A stretch of 32,264 nt of DNA from Bacteroidia bacterium (GCA_025358395.1 JANYJT010000267.1:1-32264), one strand, 5' to 3'. Counted from the stretch's first letter, positions 1-7,247 are shown. Notes: generated by a model not told the origin, from the sequence alone. Numbers and translations: made by a program.

Positions 1-180
1 TTTAAGTGTCCTACTTGTGGACACGTTGATCATGCTGACGTTAATGCGGCATTTAACATTGCAGGTCGTCATCAAAGCATGATCGATCAATCGGAGAAAG
101 AGATCCGGTTGATGGGAGCACTGATACCCCACGACGCAATATCGCTTTGCCCGGCAACGTCAGAACCCCACAGGCTTTAG
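1..180 (+). CDS. tnpB: TnpB RNA-guided nuclease of an IS200/IS605 element, C-terminal end only (cut by window edge)
   Basis: The 59 codons read the end of the zinc finger (CPTC, the second Cys pair), then the last RuvC motif [10 protein letters not shown] with its catalytic Asp, then a tail ending SEPHRL. The tail matches the complete TnpB at 27385-28425 at about 50 of 59 positions, so the two are close copies of one family in opposite orientation. The TAG stop lies in the loop of the right-end hairpin, as in the complete copy. This is the only plus-strand gene in the window. The catalytic Asp that is visible is intact; whether the rest is complete cannot be seen. Confidence 0.93.
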   Translation, partial: FKCPTCGHVDHADVNAAFNIAGRHQSMIDQSEKEIRLMGALIPHDAISLCPATSEPHRL

Positions 181-198
181 CCGTGGGAGTATGTCAGA
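164..198 (+). mobile_element. IS200/IS605 right end with subterminal hairpin (plus orientation)
   Basis: Arms CCCAC (167-171) and GTGGG (183-187) enclose an inner GGC/GCC stem with loop TTTA. The sequence after the hairpin, GGAGTATGTCAGA, is shared with the right end of the complete element (read on minus, down to about 27367), and the two then diverge. This places the element boundary at or near base 198. In TnpB systems this segment is also the 3' part of the guide-RNA scaffold, with the guide taken from the flank that follows. Confidence 0.85.
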
Positions 199-421
199 AT
201 ATAGATAATACAAATAATAATACTATTTCTAATCCTGCGGTTAAGCACGCTGCTGATGTTATATCCCCTGTGATTGCAAGGAACGAGAAAAAGAATAACA
301 GACTGATGATCATGCTGACTGTTAATCTTCCTTCTCTTGACGATTCCCCCATATTCGTTGCATTTTTGAACGTCGAGAGTATGTCGTGACCGATTTCTCC
401 GATAAAACTACGGATACTCAT
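194..421 (-). CDS. Small two-helix membrane protein, 3' end altered by an IS insertion
   Basis: 75 codons: a polar N-terminus (about 1-32), then two hydrophobic stretches (about 34-53 and 56-74) with a short GDIT turn. The start overlaps the stop of the upstream gene by ATGA, so the two are coupled. The last codons (TTC TGA) lie in the inverted IS605 right end that finishes near 198: the stop codon is supplied by the IS, and the native C-terminus has probably been lost. No family recognised. Confidence 0.7.
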   Translation of the reverse strand: MSIRSFIGEIGHDILSTFKNATNMGESSREGRLTVSMIISLLFFFSFLAITGDITSAACLTAGLEIVLLFVLSIF

Positions 422-723
422 CGTTCATCTCCTTCTCTCCATACAGTTTGAATCCCTTTTTTTTCGGTCGATTTTTTCTCTTTTTCTTTGAACGCATCAG
501 TCTGAACAACCGGATCTTTTGTAACCATCATTGCTACTTCATGTTCTTCAAGTATGCGCATGTGTTCGCGTTCTTCTAATATATTGATTCTTTTTTTGAG
601 ATAATCGATTTCTGATTCCGGATCGTTTTCTGGGATGACACATAATACTCCCAAGAGAAATGCAATCAGTTCCATACATGCACTAATAATGATTAATACA
701 ATCATTGAAACTAATGAGTCCAT
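418..723 (-). CDS. Membrane-anchored coiled-coil protein, unknown function
   Basis: 101 residues. An N-terminal hydrophobic segment (about 5-30) is followed by a charged stretch (about 36-65, with heptad-like Leu/Ile spacing in EIDYLKKRINILEEREHMR) and a Lys/Glu-rich tail. The layout suggests an N-terminal membrane anchor with a cytoplasmic coiled coil. GGAGAG lies just upstream of the ATG, and the stop overlaps the start of the next gene (ATGA). No family recognised. Confidence 0.75.
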   Translation of the reverse strand: MDSLVSMIVLIIISACMELIAFLLGVLCVIPENDPESEIDYLKKRINILEEREHMRILEEHEVAMMVTKDPVVQTDAFKEKEKKSTEKKGIQTVWREGDER

Positions 724-735
724 TGTTTTTCTCTC

Positions 736-1065
736 CTATACTTCACCCTGTTTTTTACAGAAGAATTTCTTGTGTTGCATCAGTAATTGATATATTGCAC
801 AACCGAATGCTTGTTTTGCTTGCTCATCTGTGATATCAAGTTTGTTAACATCGATTATAGCTTCTACATATTCATGACACCAAGATAAAGCTGCACGTTG
901 ATTGCATAAATGGGAATCTAATTTGATTTTCATCATACGCGTACAGTATTCTCCATACCTCTCGTAATCAATAAGTAATGTATCACTAAATTCTGTAGAT
1001 AACGGGAATCCATTAATAAATATAGGTTCCTCTGGTATTCTCATTGTTTCTTGTTCAGTGGTCAT
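736..1065 (-). CDS. Hypothetical soluble protein
   Basis: 109 residues, acidic N-terminal half, no membrane segment, predicted largely helical. It overlaps the upstream gene by 11 bases, so it belongs to the same leftward operon. Four Cys are spread out (CTRMM, HLCNQ, SWCHE, FFCKK) and do not form a zinc-knuckle spacing. No family recognised. Confidence 0.7.
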   Translation of the reverse strand: MTTEQETMRIPEEPIFINGFPLSTEFSDTLLIDYERYGEYCTRMMKIKLDSHLCNQRAALSWCHEYVEAIIDVNKLDITDEQAKQAFGCAIYQLLMQHKKFFCKKQGEV

Positions 1066-1237
1066 TGTTATCCTCTGTTTTAATTTGTGCTGTAAGTTTC
1101 ATTAGTTTATATGCAAGGAATTCTCTTACTTCTTCACCGTGTAGGGTCAGTTCATACGGATATGGGGGTTCTTGATGATCTATAACGAGTTCCATGTTAT
1201 CGAATAAATCAATTAATTCGTCTGCAAAAATTGTCAT
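1055..1237 (-). CDS. Small acidic hypothetical protein
   Basis: 60 residues, soluble, with an amphipathic N-terminal helix (ADELIDLFDNMEL). The ATG overlaps the TAA of the DUF1643 gene (TAATG), and its 3' end overlaps the next gene by 11 bases, so it is coupled on both sides. No family recognised. Confidence 0.65.
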   Translation of the reverse strand: MTIFADELIDLFDNMELVIDHQEPPYPYELTLHGEEVREFLAYKLMKLTAQIKTEDNNDH

Positions 1238-1737
1238 TACATATACCTCACTGGCATTATATCACTTCTTTGATATAACGGATGAACCGGTTGATTGGTT
1301 TTTGTAAGCGCTAATGCGTGTAATTCAAATACAGTTGGGGAAGTGAGTAGATCTACAACTTCTTGTGTCCGATTATTATGTGCTCCGTGATTTCCCCACG
1401 CTGCAATAATAACCCCGTTTACTTTAGCTGTTTTCAGGATGTATTGATCATTATCAACCCCGATAGGATCTTCGGATTTATAGAGTTCTTTTGGATCTGT
1501 AGATCTTAATGCAAATATATTACATATATCCATTCGACCATACCCCCATTTCATTGCATAGCCTACACATCTTCTTAAAGTGGGATCTAATACATTTTCG
1601 TCTGCAGTCGATGGATTCAACATCAAGAACATTGCGGAGGGTAAACTTTTATCCCATGTTCTCCATAACAGATACCTGTATTTTCTATCAGGACTGAATG
1701 TTGCGCCTTTATCTATATATGTAGGTTCAATTGTCAT
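1237..1737 (-). CDS. DUF1643 family protein
   Basis: 166 residues, the usual length for DUF1643. The signature is clear: LMLNPSTADE (about 39-47), DPTLRRCVGYA (about 51-61), WGYGRMDICNIFALRSTDP, and a late AAWGNHGAHNNR. The family is found in bacteria, archaea and phages; its biochemical role is not established, but the Asn/Ser/Asp-rich pocket suggests a nucleotide- or nucleic-acid-related enzyme. The start overlaps the end of a broken upstream membrane gene (ATGA) and the stop overlaps the next start (TAATG). Confidence 0.88.
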   Translation of the reverse strand: MTIEPTYIDKGATFSPDRKYRYLLWRTWDKSLPSAMFLMLNPSTADENVLDPTLRRCVGYAMKWGYGRMDICNIFALRSTDPKELYKSEDPIGVDNDQYILKTAKVNGVIIAAWGNHGAHNNRTQEVVDLLTSPTVFELHALALTKTNQPVHPLYQRSDIMPVRYM

Positions 1738-1873
1738 TTGAGTGCGTCCCTGCTAAACCATAATACTGGTAGAAATGCTATTGAGAGTGCAACAACTATG
1801 CATCAGAATAATTGTTGTCATCATAATCAACAACATATTTTTTTTCAGCAGTGAGTGTATATTCTGATTTCAT
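1734..1873 (-). pseudogene. Small single-helix membrane protein, apparently frameshifted
   Basis: From the ATG at 1873 a 25-codon frame reads MKSEYTLTAEKKYVV... and stops at 1796. A second frame continues across that stop with IVVALSIAFLPVLWFSRDALK, a good membrane helix with a basic end, and terminates in TGA overlapping the DUF1643 ATG (ATGA), as intact genes here do. The second frame has no start of its own. One inserted base near 1796-1800 would restore a protein of about 46 residues. A real mutation, a sequencing error or recoding are all possible. Confidence 0.45.
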
Positions 1874-1876
1874 ATC

Positions 1877-2047
1877 TTACCAGCATTTTAGATTGAGTTT
1901 GAGGTCTTCTGCGGTTACACCGGTCGCAAGTAGTGGTGATTTATCACAATGTGTACAATTTGTTTCTCCGATGTAGGGTTTACATAACTTTGGGAGTTCT
2001 TCTGTTGAAATGTTTCCGTCGATAAATTGACAGTAAATTGTCGTCAT
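1877..2047 (-). CDS. Small Cys-containing hypothetical protein
   Basis: 56 codons starting MTTIYCQFIDGN. Cys occur at YC, LCKPY, NCTHC and a terminal KCW; the CTHC pair and flanking Cys suggest metal binding. GGAGAAATC lies just before the ATG, a good ribosome site. Only three bases separate its stop from the next start. No family recognised. Confidence 0.6.
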   Translation of the reverse strand: MTTIYCQFIDGNISTEELPKLCKPYIGETNCTHCDKSPLLATGVTAEDLKLNLKCW

Positions 2048-2055
2048 GATTTCTC

Positions 2056-2147
2056 CTATACTATAATGTCTTCAAATCTGCTTTTAGACTTATTATTATG
2101 CGATATAGATATCTCTTGGGCTTGTTTATTACTTATATGGTCAACTA
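2056..2147 (-). pseudogene. 3' remnant of a paralogue of the membrane gene at 26.8-27.2 kb
   Basis: The frame ends SKSRFEDIIV-stop, nearly the same as IIKSRFEDIID-stop at 26803. The DNA also matches: TCTTCAAATCT followed by a C-T-rich run occurs at both places, directly before the stop. The frame has no start codon and runs upstream into the IS605-type palindrome at 2148-2167, which meets it with a stop. It is best read as the tail of a gene cut off by an IS insertion. Confidence 0.5.
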
Positions 2148-2167
2148 CCAACGGCTAAAGCCGTTGG
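2140..2167 (-). mobile_element. Solitary IS200/IS605 right-end palindrome
   Basis: A perfect 8-bp stem, CCAACGGC (2148-2155) with GCCGTTGG (2160-2167), loop TAAA on plus. On minus it is followed by TAGTTGAC, close to the right-end tails seen at 7488 and 32126. No tnpA or tnpB adjoins it. It is either what remains of a deleted element or a non-autonomous palindrome-associated element moved by TnpA in trans. Confidence 0.7.
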
Positions 2168-2191
2168 CTTGCACTTCAACTTGATGGTCTA

Positions 2192-2497
2192 TCATTTTTT
2201 GCCTTTTTTCTTTTTGAAATGTTTTATTACTTTTTTAACATCTTTCATTCTTCCTTCTCCGATTGCAAGATGCGGACAATCGTTATCATAGCAAGTATAA
2301 CAAACGTGCTTTTCGCAAAACTCCGGTCGTTCCGGTAATTTCACATCAGGGTCGTAATGCGGGTTCGGTTTTTTACCTCGGTCTTCCGGGTTCTTGTTTC
2401 CTTTCCACCCATATGTCCACTTGCTTGATTTATTATGGTAATCCCATTTACGGGCACAATACCCTTCTAATATGATAAAACTCCATCCCATGCTCAT
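2192..2497 (-). CDS. Basic Cys-rich hypothetical protein
   Basis: 101 residues. Cys cluster FCEKHVCYTCYDNDC (about 60-74) suggests a zinc or iron-sulfur site; the C-terminus is very basic (KKVIKHFKKKKGKK), compatible with nucleic-acid binding. A Trp/Tyr-rich N-terminus (MGWSF, WTYGWKG) precedes it. The ATG overlaps the stop of the upstream membrane protein. No family recognised. Confidence 0.7.
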   Translation of the reverse strand: MSMGWSFIILEGYCARKWDYHNKSSKWTYGWKGNKNPEDRGKKPNPHYDPDVKLPERPEFCEKHVCYTCYDNDCPHLAIGEGRMKDVKKVIKHFKKKKGKK

Positions 2498-2985
2498 GAT
2501 TTTACACGCTCCATTACCGTTTTATATTGATTACAACACCGTTCAGAGTTTTCTGCTTGTAACTTACGTTCTTTACGTTCTCGTTCATATTCTTCCTTAA
2601 GCGAGTTCGCATTTTGTTCAAACTGACCGATAATCTTTTTTATGTTTTCTGCATCAATATCAGCATTACCACTAAATATATATTCTTTTGTATTAACACA
2701 TTCGCGTCTTGGGTTATACATTGTGATCTCACAACCACATCGTGGTGTTACGTTGAGGGTAACTCGACATATCTCTAAACCTATTACCATCCATACGACA
2801 CCCGCTATCATTCCATATAATAAATATTCCATTATACCGAATATACATGCACAAATCGGACCCATTACCCCAATAATAAACGGAGGTGCCAGTGCAAGTG
2901 TTATTTTATACCCGTAGTTTAGATTTTGGCAGTTTTCTTTTTTAACAGTATGAATGCTATAACCGTGAATTTGTTTTATCTCCAT
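2494..2985 (-). CDS. Membrane protein with C-terminal coiled coil
   Basis: 163 residues. Two hydrophobic segments (about 29-50 and 53-75) are followed by a Cys-containing region (CGCE) and a long charged helix from about residue 115 (NIKKIIGQFEQNANSLKEEY...) rich in Glu/Lys/Arg, probably a coiled coil. It resembles other anchor-plus-coil proteins in this window (418-723). Coupled to its downstream neighbour by a 4-base overlap. No family recognised. Confidence 0.72.
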   Translation of the reverse strand: MEIKQIHGYSIHTVKKENCQNLNYGYKITLALAPPFIIGVMGPICACIFGIMEYLLYGMIAGVVWMVIGLEICRVTLNVTPRCGCEITMYNPRRECVNTKEYIFSGNADIDAENIKKIIGQFEQNANSLKEEYERERKERKLQAENSERCCNQYKTVMERVKS

Positions 2986-2986
2986 G

Positions 2987-3262
2987 TTATCGCTCCTTTA
3001 TGATAACATTTGCTGTGGTTAATAAGTCTACAATACGTTTATATTTTTGATGTGTTTTTGTATTTGCATCGCTATATATTTTTAATCTGCAATTTCTTGG
3101 AAATGCTTCCGGGAGATCCATACTTGCATTTGTTTCAATTTTGTGGTTTGATAACTTACAGTAATATCCTCGTATCGCATCATAATCCCCCACATCTGCT
3201 TCTGCAAATCTACATTTATTACAACCGGTTGTTAAGAAACCCCTTACTTCTAGATCCGTCAT
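2987..3262 (-). CDS. Four-cysteine small protein, probable metal-binding
   Basis: 91 residues. Cys spacing GCNKCRFA...GYYCKLSN...RNCRL gives four ligands over about 45 residues, a layout common in short phage and archaeal proteins of unknown function. The gene at 3957-4142 has the same order of landmarks (Cys pair, aromatic-YC, Cys-Pro-Leu), which suggests distant homology. The start overlaps the stop of the upstream gene. Confidence 0.72.
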   Translation of the reverse strand: MTDLEVRGFLTTGCNKCRFAEADVGDYDAIRGYYCKLSNHKIETNASMDLPEAFPRNCRLKIYSDANTKTHQKYKRIVDLLTTANVIIKER

Positions 3263-3666
3263 TATTTACCTCCTTTGCGTAGTTTTTTCCATTTTTGGAA
3301 TTCCGCATATTCTATTTCTTCAACTGATTGTGTTGATGAAATACTAAAACCCTCTTTTGAGTTGTATTTAACGAATATTAGGAATTTATCATCGTTTTTG
3401 TATTCACTCATTCGTTTATAAACATTATTAATAACAACTTTTGCTTCCAATACATTGACTGCAACGGGTTTGAATGTTTTTAAGTATTGATCTTCAAAAT
3501 CTTCTATCCACGAGTGGATAATGTATCCTTTAATTTTTAAGATTATGTGGTTATATATCGCGTCATTGAATTTTTCAGTGAATTTCGTATACGCTTTCTT
3601 TAGATCTATCTGTTTACGCGGTTGTTTTAAGGGTTCTTTTTGAGTTACAATCGGTTTAGCAGTCAT
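3262..3666 (-). CDS. Hypothetical basic protein
   Basis: 134 residues, Lys-rich, no Cys and no membrane segment. Predicted mixed alpha/beta, with a central stretch VNVLEAKVVINNVYKRM and a strand-like FLIFVKYNS. The single-base overlap at both ends (TAATG type) shows tight coupling. Not recognised. Confidence 0.7.
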   Translation of the reverse strand: MTAKPIVTQKEPLKQPRKQIDLKKAYTKFTEKFNDAIYNHIILKIKGYIIHSWIEDFEDQYLKTFKPVAVNVLEAKVVINNVYKRMSEYKNDDKFLIFVKYNSKEGFSISSTQSVEEIEYAEFQKWKKLRKGGK

Positions 3667-3905
3667 TATAATGATCTCCTTAAATATACTGCACCATTAT
3701 GACTTGATCCACGAGACTTGCTGCGCAATTCCATTTTAAGATCTTCCACACAATTATGGGTTATAACCTTTTTTTTGTGGCGGTTCGTTTTTATTTCTGA
3801 ATATAATGGATATTTTTGTGGAGCGCTATCAATTTCATATAATATGGTTTTAGACCCGATCAGTGTGTTTTCGGTTATATCCGGATAACAGGTGATTACT
3901 GCCAT
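3666..3905 (-). CDS. Hypothetical protein
   Basis: 79 residues from the ATG at 3905 (MAVITCYPDI); an in-frame TTG at 3920 would add five residues but has no better ribosome site. Basic C-terminal half (NRHKKK, RSKSRG). No membrane segment and no recognised family. It overlaps the next gene by one base. About 50 bases upstream are non-coding and may hold a promoter, but no clear TATA box was seen. Confidence 0.6.
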   Translation of the reverse strand: MAVITCYPDITENTLIGSKTILYEIDSAPQKYPLYSEIKTNRHKKKVITHNCVEDLKMELRSKSRGSSHNGAVYLRRSL

Positions 3906-3956
3906 TTGAGTTTCTTTCAAATAATCAGTATACGGTAGTGAGTCTATTGTTGATAT

Positions 3957-4142
3957 TCAAATCACCTGTTCTATTACAGCAGGTTCATTTATAACCGTTA
4001 TTTTTGGTAACGGACAATGACCCATATCTTTGATATGCATACTGTTTTTTAAACAATATGCTTTGAAATTCGCTCCGACTTCATCCCATCTGAAATATGA
4101 ACAATCCTGATTGCATCGAGCCGTCTGAATAATAATCACCAC
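3957..4142 (-). CDS. Small Cys-rich protein, probable metal-binding
   Basis: About 60 residues, starting at a GTG (4142 or 4139) that overlaps the end of the upstream gene. Cys at RCNQDCSYF, KAYCLKN and HCPLPK resemble the four-Cys layout of the gene at 2987-3262. The frame after the last Cys (ITVINEPAVIEQVI) looks like a strand plus helix. No family name known. Confidence 0.62.
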   Translation of the reverse strand: MVIIIQTARCNQDCSYFRWDEVGANFKAYCLKNSMHIKDMGHCPLPKITVINEPAVIEQVI

Positions 4143-4309
4143 AATTTATTTGAGTATTTGTTTTGTATTAAGTTATTCCAACAGGGTCTTATTGAATTGC
4201 ACTTATGTGAGTATGCAAAGTCCGGGTGGAGTTCTTCGTTGCACTTATCGCAATAGTAATGCGAATGTTCTCCTTCTTTTAATGCTCGATCTCTAAAAAT
4301 AATTGCCAT
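4136..4309 (-). CDS. Small zinc-ribbon-like protein
   Basis: 57 codons starting MAIIFRDRALKEGEHSHYY. CDKC is followed by a His-containing segment (ELHPDFAYSHKCN) and PCW, so Cys and His ligands are plausible. The stop overlaps the GTG start of the next gene. No family recognised. Confidence 0.6.
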   Translation of the reverse strand: MAIIFRDRALKEGEHSHYYCDKCNEELHPDFAYSHKCNSIRPCWNNLIQNKYSNKLW

Positions 4310-4325
4310 GATTAAAACACTATAC

Positions 4326-4619
4326 TTACGTTATCGGTTTATCCATATATTGTTTTGCACAATATTCCATCCACCAGTCAATAGATGCTTCAAAACCACA
4401 ATTCGCGCATACGCATAGTTCTAATGGATATTTCTCTTGACCTTCTATTGTTTCGTGTCTCCATTTATATGGAAAATAATTTTTCGGTATTTTGTCTTTA
4501 CACGATGAACATCCGCAATATTGCGGATACCCGCATTTCGGACAGATAAAAGTATTGAATTTTTCATCTGTCTTTACCCATGCCGGTCTATAGGGTTGTG
4601 TGTTACACATAATGTTCAA
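4326..4619 (-). CDS. Double zinc-ribbon small protein
   Basis: 97 residues with CPKCGYPQYCGCSSC (about 26-40) and a second pair CVCANCGF (about 69-76), so one or two structural zinc sites. Follows the large surface-protein gene with a 4-base overlap. No catalytic motif; a nucleic-acid or protein adaptor is likely but not shown. Confidence 0.7.
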   Translation of the reverse strand: MNIMCNTQPYRPAWVKTDEKFNTFICPKCGYPQYCGCSSCKDKIPKNYFPYKWRHETIEGQEKYPLELCVCANCGFEASIDWWMEYCAKQYMDKPIT

Positions 4620-6172
4620 TCCTTTTTAATTAATACATATGCAGCAATTACAACTAATGCACCTATTGCGATAATTGGTGAAATCGGGGTTTCTTCCGGG
4701 GGTGTTGTTGTTCTTACACCTGCAGGAAGTGCTGTTGTTGATACAATTCCCGGTTGTGCTGCTGTTGCTACTGCTGTTACACTTACATTCTGATTAACTG
4801 ATGGTGTCACATATACATATACTATTTTTGGCGTTGAGTTTACATAGATAATTTGTGGGGTCGGTGTAGCTCCATACCGGATAGAAGTATTTACCCTGTG
4901 CCACCCACCATCTTCTACAATGACTTTTTCTGTAATTAATGTAGGTGCCGGGTTTACCCATATACTGGTAGTATCAAATTCTTTCTTCTGTACAAGATGG
5001 ATCTTTAATTTATTTACAGTTGCTACGACTTCGTGTCCCCCGATAGCCATTTCATCCCAGTTTATAGGGATGTTTACTGTGAATTCTCTCGCTGTTTTTA
5101 TATTCCCAGTTAATGTCGCCCATACTGTATGCGAACTTGTAGAATATCCTGCAGTATATCGAGATGGATCTACAATAAACGATATGTTAGTTCCCACAGC
5201 TAATGTGGATTTCCCTTGGATGATAATTACATCATCTGCTTCATAATAATCAGTAAACTGGATACTCGGGTCTTTAATCTCTAAAGTTACATTTACTAAT
5301 CGGTCGTCAGTATATGCTGTGTTTTTTTCAAGTTTTTCGAACTCTGCTTTAATCCGATCCGTGGTATATCCCGCTAAATGAATGTCGGGAATTATTGCAT
5401 CGTCATACGGGGTGTCAAGAATGTTTTCTGATTCGTTGTATATGACATCCGGACGTTTATTGCAGAATTGCATATATCCCGTATACCAACCGGTTTCAAG
5501 GTTTTCTGTTATTTCTTCACCGAATGGGAATTTGAATATATTGCTACCAATCTCCGGTGAATCCATCTTATACCCCAATATTGATTGTGTTTTCCCAAAT
5601 AACCATAAGTATCCTTGTTTCTCATTCGGATTCCAGTACGGATATTCTATTTGATCACCACGAGCGATTAGAATGTGTACGTCTGATGGTTCATACGGAA
5701 CCGCTGTTACTATAGGGGTTATACCAGTAAAGTTTGCGGCTACTTCTGTTGGCATTGCTACCGGTCTGATCCCGTCTTTTACTTCGAATGCTTCGTTATT
5801 AGATGAATCCTCGTATTCTCCATCCCATTTATACCACATACCGGCTTTGAACTTTGCAGGGTCTATCCAGAATCTATGCTGGAATGAACTTGCATCTATG
5901 ATTATATCCGGTTTTTGTAGATTTGATGGGTATCCACTATACCAAAATGCAATCTGACCACTCCACCCTACAACTTTTGATAAGTCTACATATTCCCCAA
6001 TGTATGCAACCGGTGGTGTATGCCCTCCTCCAATTAAATCAATTATTTTTGGGGGTGCTATTACCGGGGTGTTATTTATTGCGAGCGCGGGTACGCATAA
6101 GCATATGAATATGCATAAAAATGATAATACGATTAGGTATTTGTTTTTTATCGATCCTGTGTTTATGTCCAT
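4616..6172 (-). CDS. Exported surface protein with DUF3821-type domain and C-terminal anchor
   Basis: 518 residues, by far the longest non-enzyme here. A signal peptide (about 1-31, hydrophobic core YLIVLSFLCIFICLCVPALA) precedes a domain starting near PVAYIGEYVDLSKVVGWSG with IAFWYSGYPS and KAGMWYKWDG, a layout seen in DUF3821 proteins of Methanomicrobiales. A middle beta-rich part carries several Asn-X-Ser/Thr sites. A Thr/Pro/Val-rich linker (about 430-490) leads to one membrane helix (ISPIIAIGALVVIAAYVLI) and a KKD end. It would be displayed outside the cell, anchored by its C-terminus. GAGGGAGAT is an excellent ribosome site. It could alter adhesion, receptor use or superinfection. Confidence 0.82.
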   Translation of the reverse strand: MDINTGSIKNKYLIVLSFLCIFICLCVPALAINNTPVIAPPKIIDLIGGGHTPPVAYIGEYVDLSKVVGWSGQIAFWYSGYPSNLQKPDIIIDASSFQHRFWIDPAKFKAGMWYKWDGEYEDSSNNEAFEVKDGIRPVAMPTEVAANFTGITPIVTAVPYEPSDVHILIARGDQIEYPYWNPNEKQGYLWLFGKTQSILGYKMDSPEIGSNIFKFPFGEEITENLETGWYTGYMQFCNKRPDVIYNESENILDTPYDDAIIPDIHLAGYTTDRIKAEFEKLEKNTAYTDDRLVNVTLEIKDPSIQFTDYYEADDVIIIQGKSTLAVGTNISFIVDPSRYTAGYSTSSHTVWATLTGNIKTAREFTVNIPINWDEMAIGGHEVVATVNKLKIHLVQKKEFDTTSIWVNPAPTLITEKVIVEDGGWHRVNTSIRYGATPTPQIIYVNSTPKIVYVYVTPSVNQNVSVTAVATAAQPGIVSTTALPAGVRTTTPPEETPISPIIAIGALVVIAAYVLIKKD

Positions 6173-6179
6173 ATCTCCC

Positions 6180-6815
6180 TCAAACTATATTAGATATTCG
6201 TAGGTTATATAAATAATCTTTGAATACTTGTTCGTTTGGTGAGGATATTAACTTTGTGTTGTTAAATGCTTCATTTAAGCGATTGAACGCTATATCTATA
6301 TCATTTTTAGTGACTTCTATGCGAACCGGTGTAAATAAAACTTCCCCGAGTTCGAACATGTTGATTCCGAACATCAGCGTTCTTAAACACTGTTTGTATG
6401 CTTTATTATACGGCATATTTGGTCGTTTCTCCTGATCGTGGAGACAGCTGACTGCCATACCATTAATTGAATAAAAAGATACTTTAGATAAGTTTACTAA
6501 TGTGATTTCACGCAACCGATTGAGATCGTCAGAACCTTGAATGACTACAGGACTCGTTACCGTCCATAATGCGTTTACGTTACCATTTTTCAATAAGTTT
6601 ACTAAATGTCCTATCTCCATATATTGTGTATCCCATTCTATTCCATCAATCATTGTTTTATGTTGATGTTTATTATATTTAGTTTGCATCCCCGATAATA
6701 TCTCGCGCGTAGGTTGCGCGTATACGCACATTATATCACGGTCACTGTCAGGTTTTTGCATCCCCCACATATAACTTCCGACTTCTGTTTGGAATAATAT
6801 CCTTTCTTGAATCAT
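6180..6815 (-). CDS. RlaP-type nucleotidyltransferase (polymerase-beta fold)
   Basis: 211 residues. The N-terminus has the nucleotidyltransferase signature GSYMWGMQKPDSDRD (about 13-27): the Gly-Ser motif and two metal-binding Asp in DSDRD, followed by CVY. The rest is helical. This matches the PF10127 (RlaP-like) group, often found in phages and next to RNA-repair enzymes; they are thought to add nucleotides to RNA or protein. No RNA ligase is seen in this window. It starts within the end of the upstream membrane gene and finishes 8 bases before the surface-protein start. Confidence 0.82.
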   Translation of the reverse strand: MIQERILFQTEVGSYMWGMQKPDSDRDIMCVYAQPTREILSGMQTKYNKHQHKTMIDGIEWDTQYMEIGHLVNLLKNGNVNALWTVTSPVVIQGSDDLNRLREITLVNLSKVSFYSINGMAVSCLHDQEKRPNMPYNKAYKQCLRTLMFGINMFELGEVLFTPVRIEVTKNDIDIAFNRLNEAFNNTKLISSPNEQVFKDYLYNLRISNIV

Positions 6816-7030
6816 GGTTGTTTATCCACCTCTTTTTCAGGAGTGTTTTTCATAAATAATAGTATCATTGCACCTATGAAGAATATGCATGCCCCTACCA
6901 TAATAAATAATCCGAATAAATTGAAACCATTGTATAATGGCATATAACTATACACTAATGCTGATAAAAAAGCACAACTTAATCCTGTTACAATTAATGC
7001 TGCTCCTAATGCGAGTTTATCTATTGTCAT
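6812..7030 (-). CDS. Small two-helix membrane protein
   Basis: 72 residues from the ATG at 7030, chosen because GGAAG lies 8 bases upstream; an in-frame ATG at 7045 lies inside the upstream gene. Two hydrophobic helices (about 7-28 and 36-58) and a charged tail (KNTPEKEVDKQP). Similar in build to its upstream neighbour at 7032-7247. No family recognised. Confidence 0.68.
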   Translation of the reverse strand: MTIDKLALGAALIVTGLSCAFLSALVYSYMPLYNGFNLFGLFIMVGACIFFIGAMILLFMKNTPEKEVDKQP

Positions 7031-7031
7031 G

Positions 7032-7247
7032 TTAAACACTTCCATTTGCAGGGAACATCATTAAAATCATTCCACCAATCAATATCATAACCATACATAG
7101 GGTCACAAGAGGACTGATAGTATTAGATCTTGTTGCCACTGAAATTATCGTTGCACCCACACTTATAGCGAACCCTACACTCATTAATGCTACTCCAAAT
7201 GAAGAACGTGGACTGGTTTTAATCTCTGAGTCTAATATTAGGGACAA
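7032..7247 (-). CDS. Small two-helix membrane protein with TTG start
   Basis: 71 residues. The start is a TTG at 7247 with GGAGAGGT about 7 bases upstream, inside the end of the previous gene. Two hydrophobic helices (about 17-38 and 46-66). It and the next gene downstream look like a tandem pair of related small membrane proteins. Function unknown. Confidence 0.65.
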   Translation of the reverse strand: MSLILDSEIKTSPRSSFGVALMSVGFAISVGATIISVATRSNTISPLVTLCMVMILIGGMILMMFPANGSV

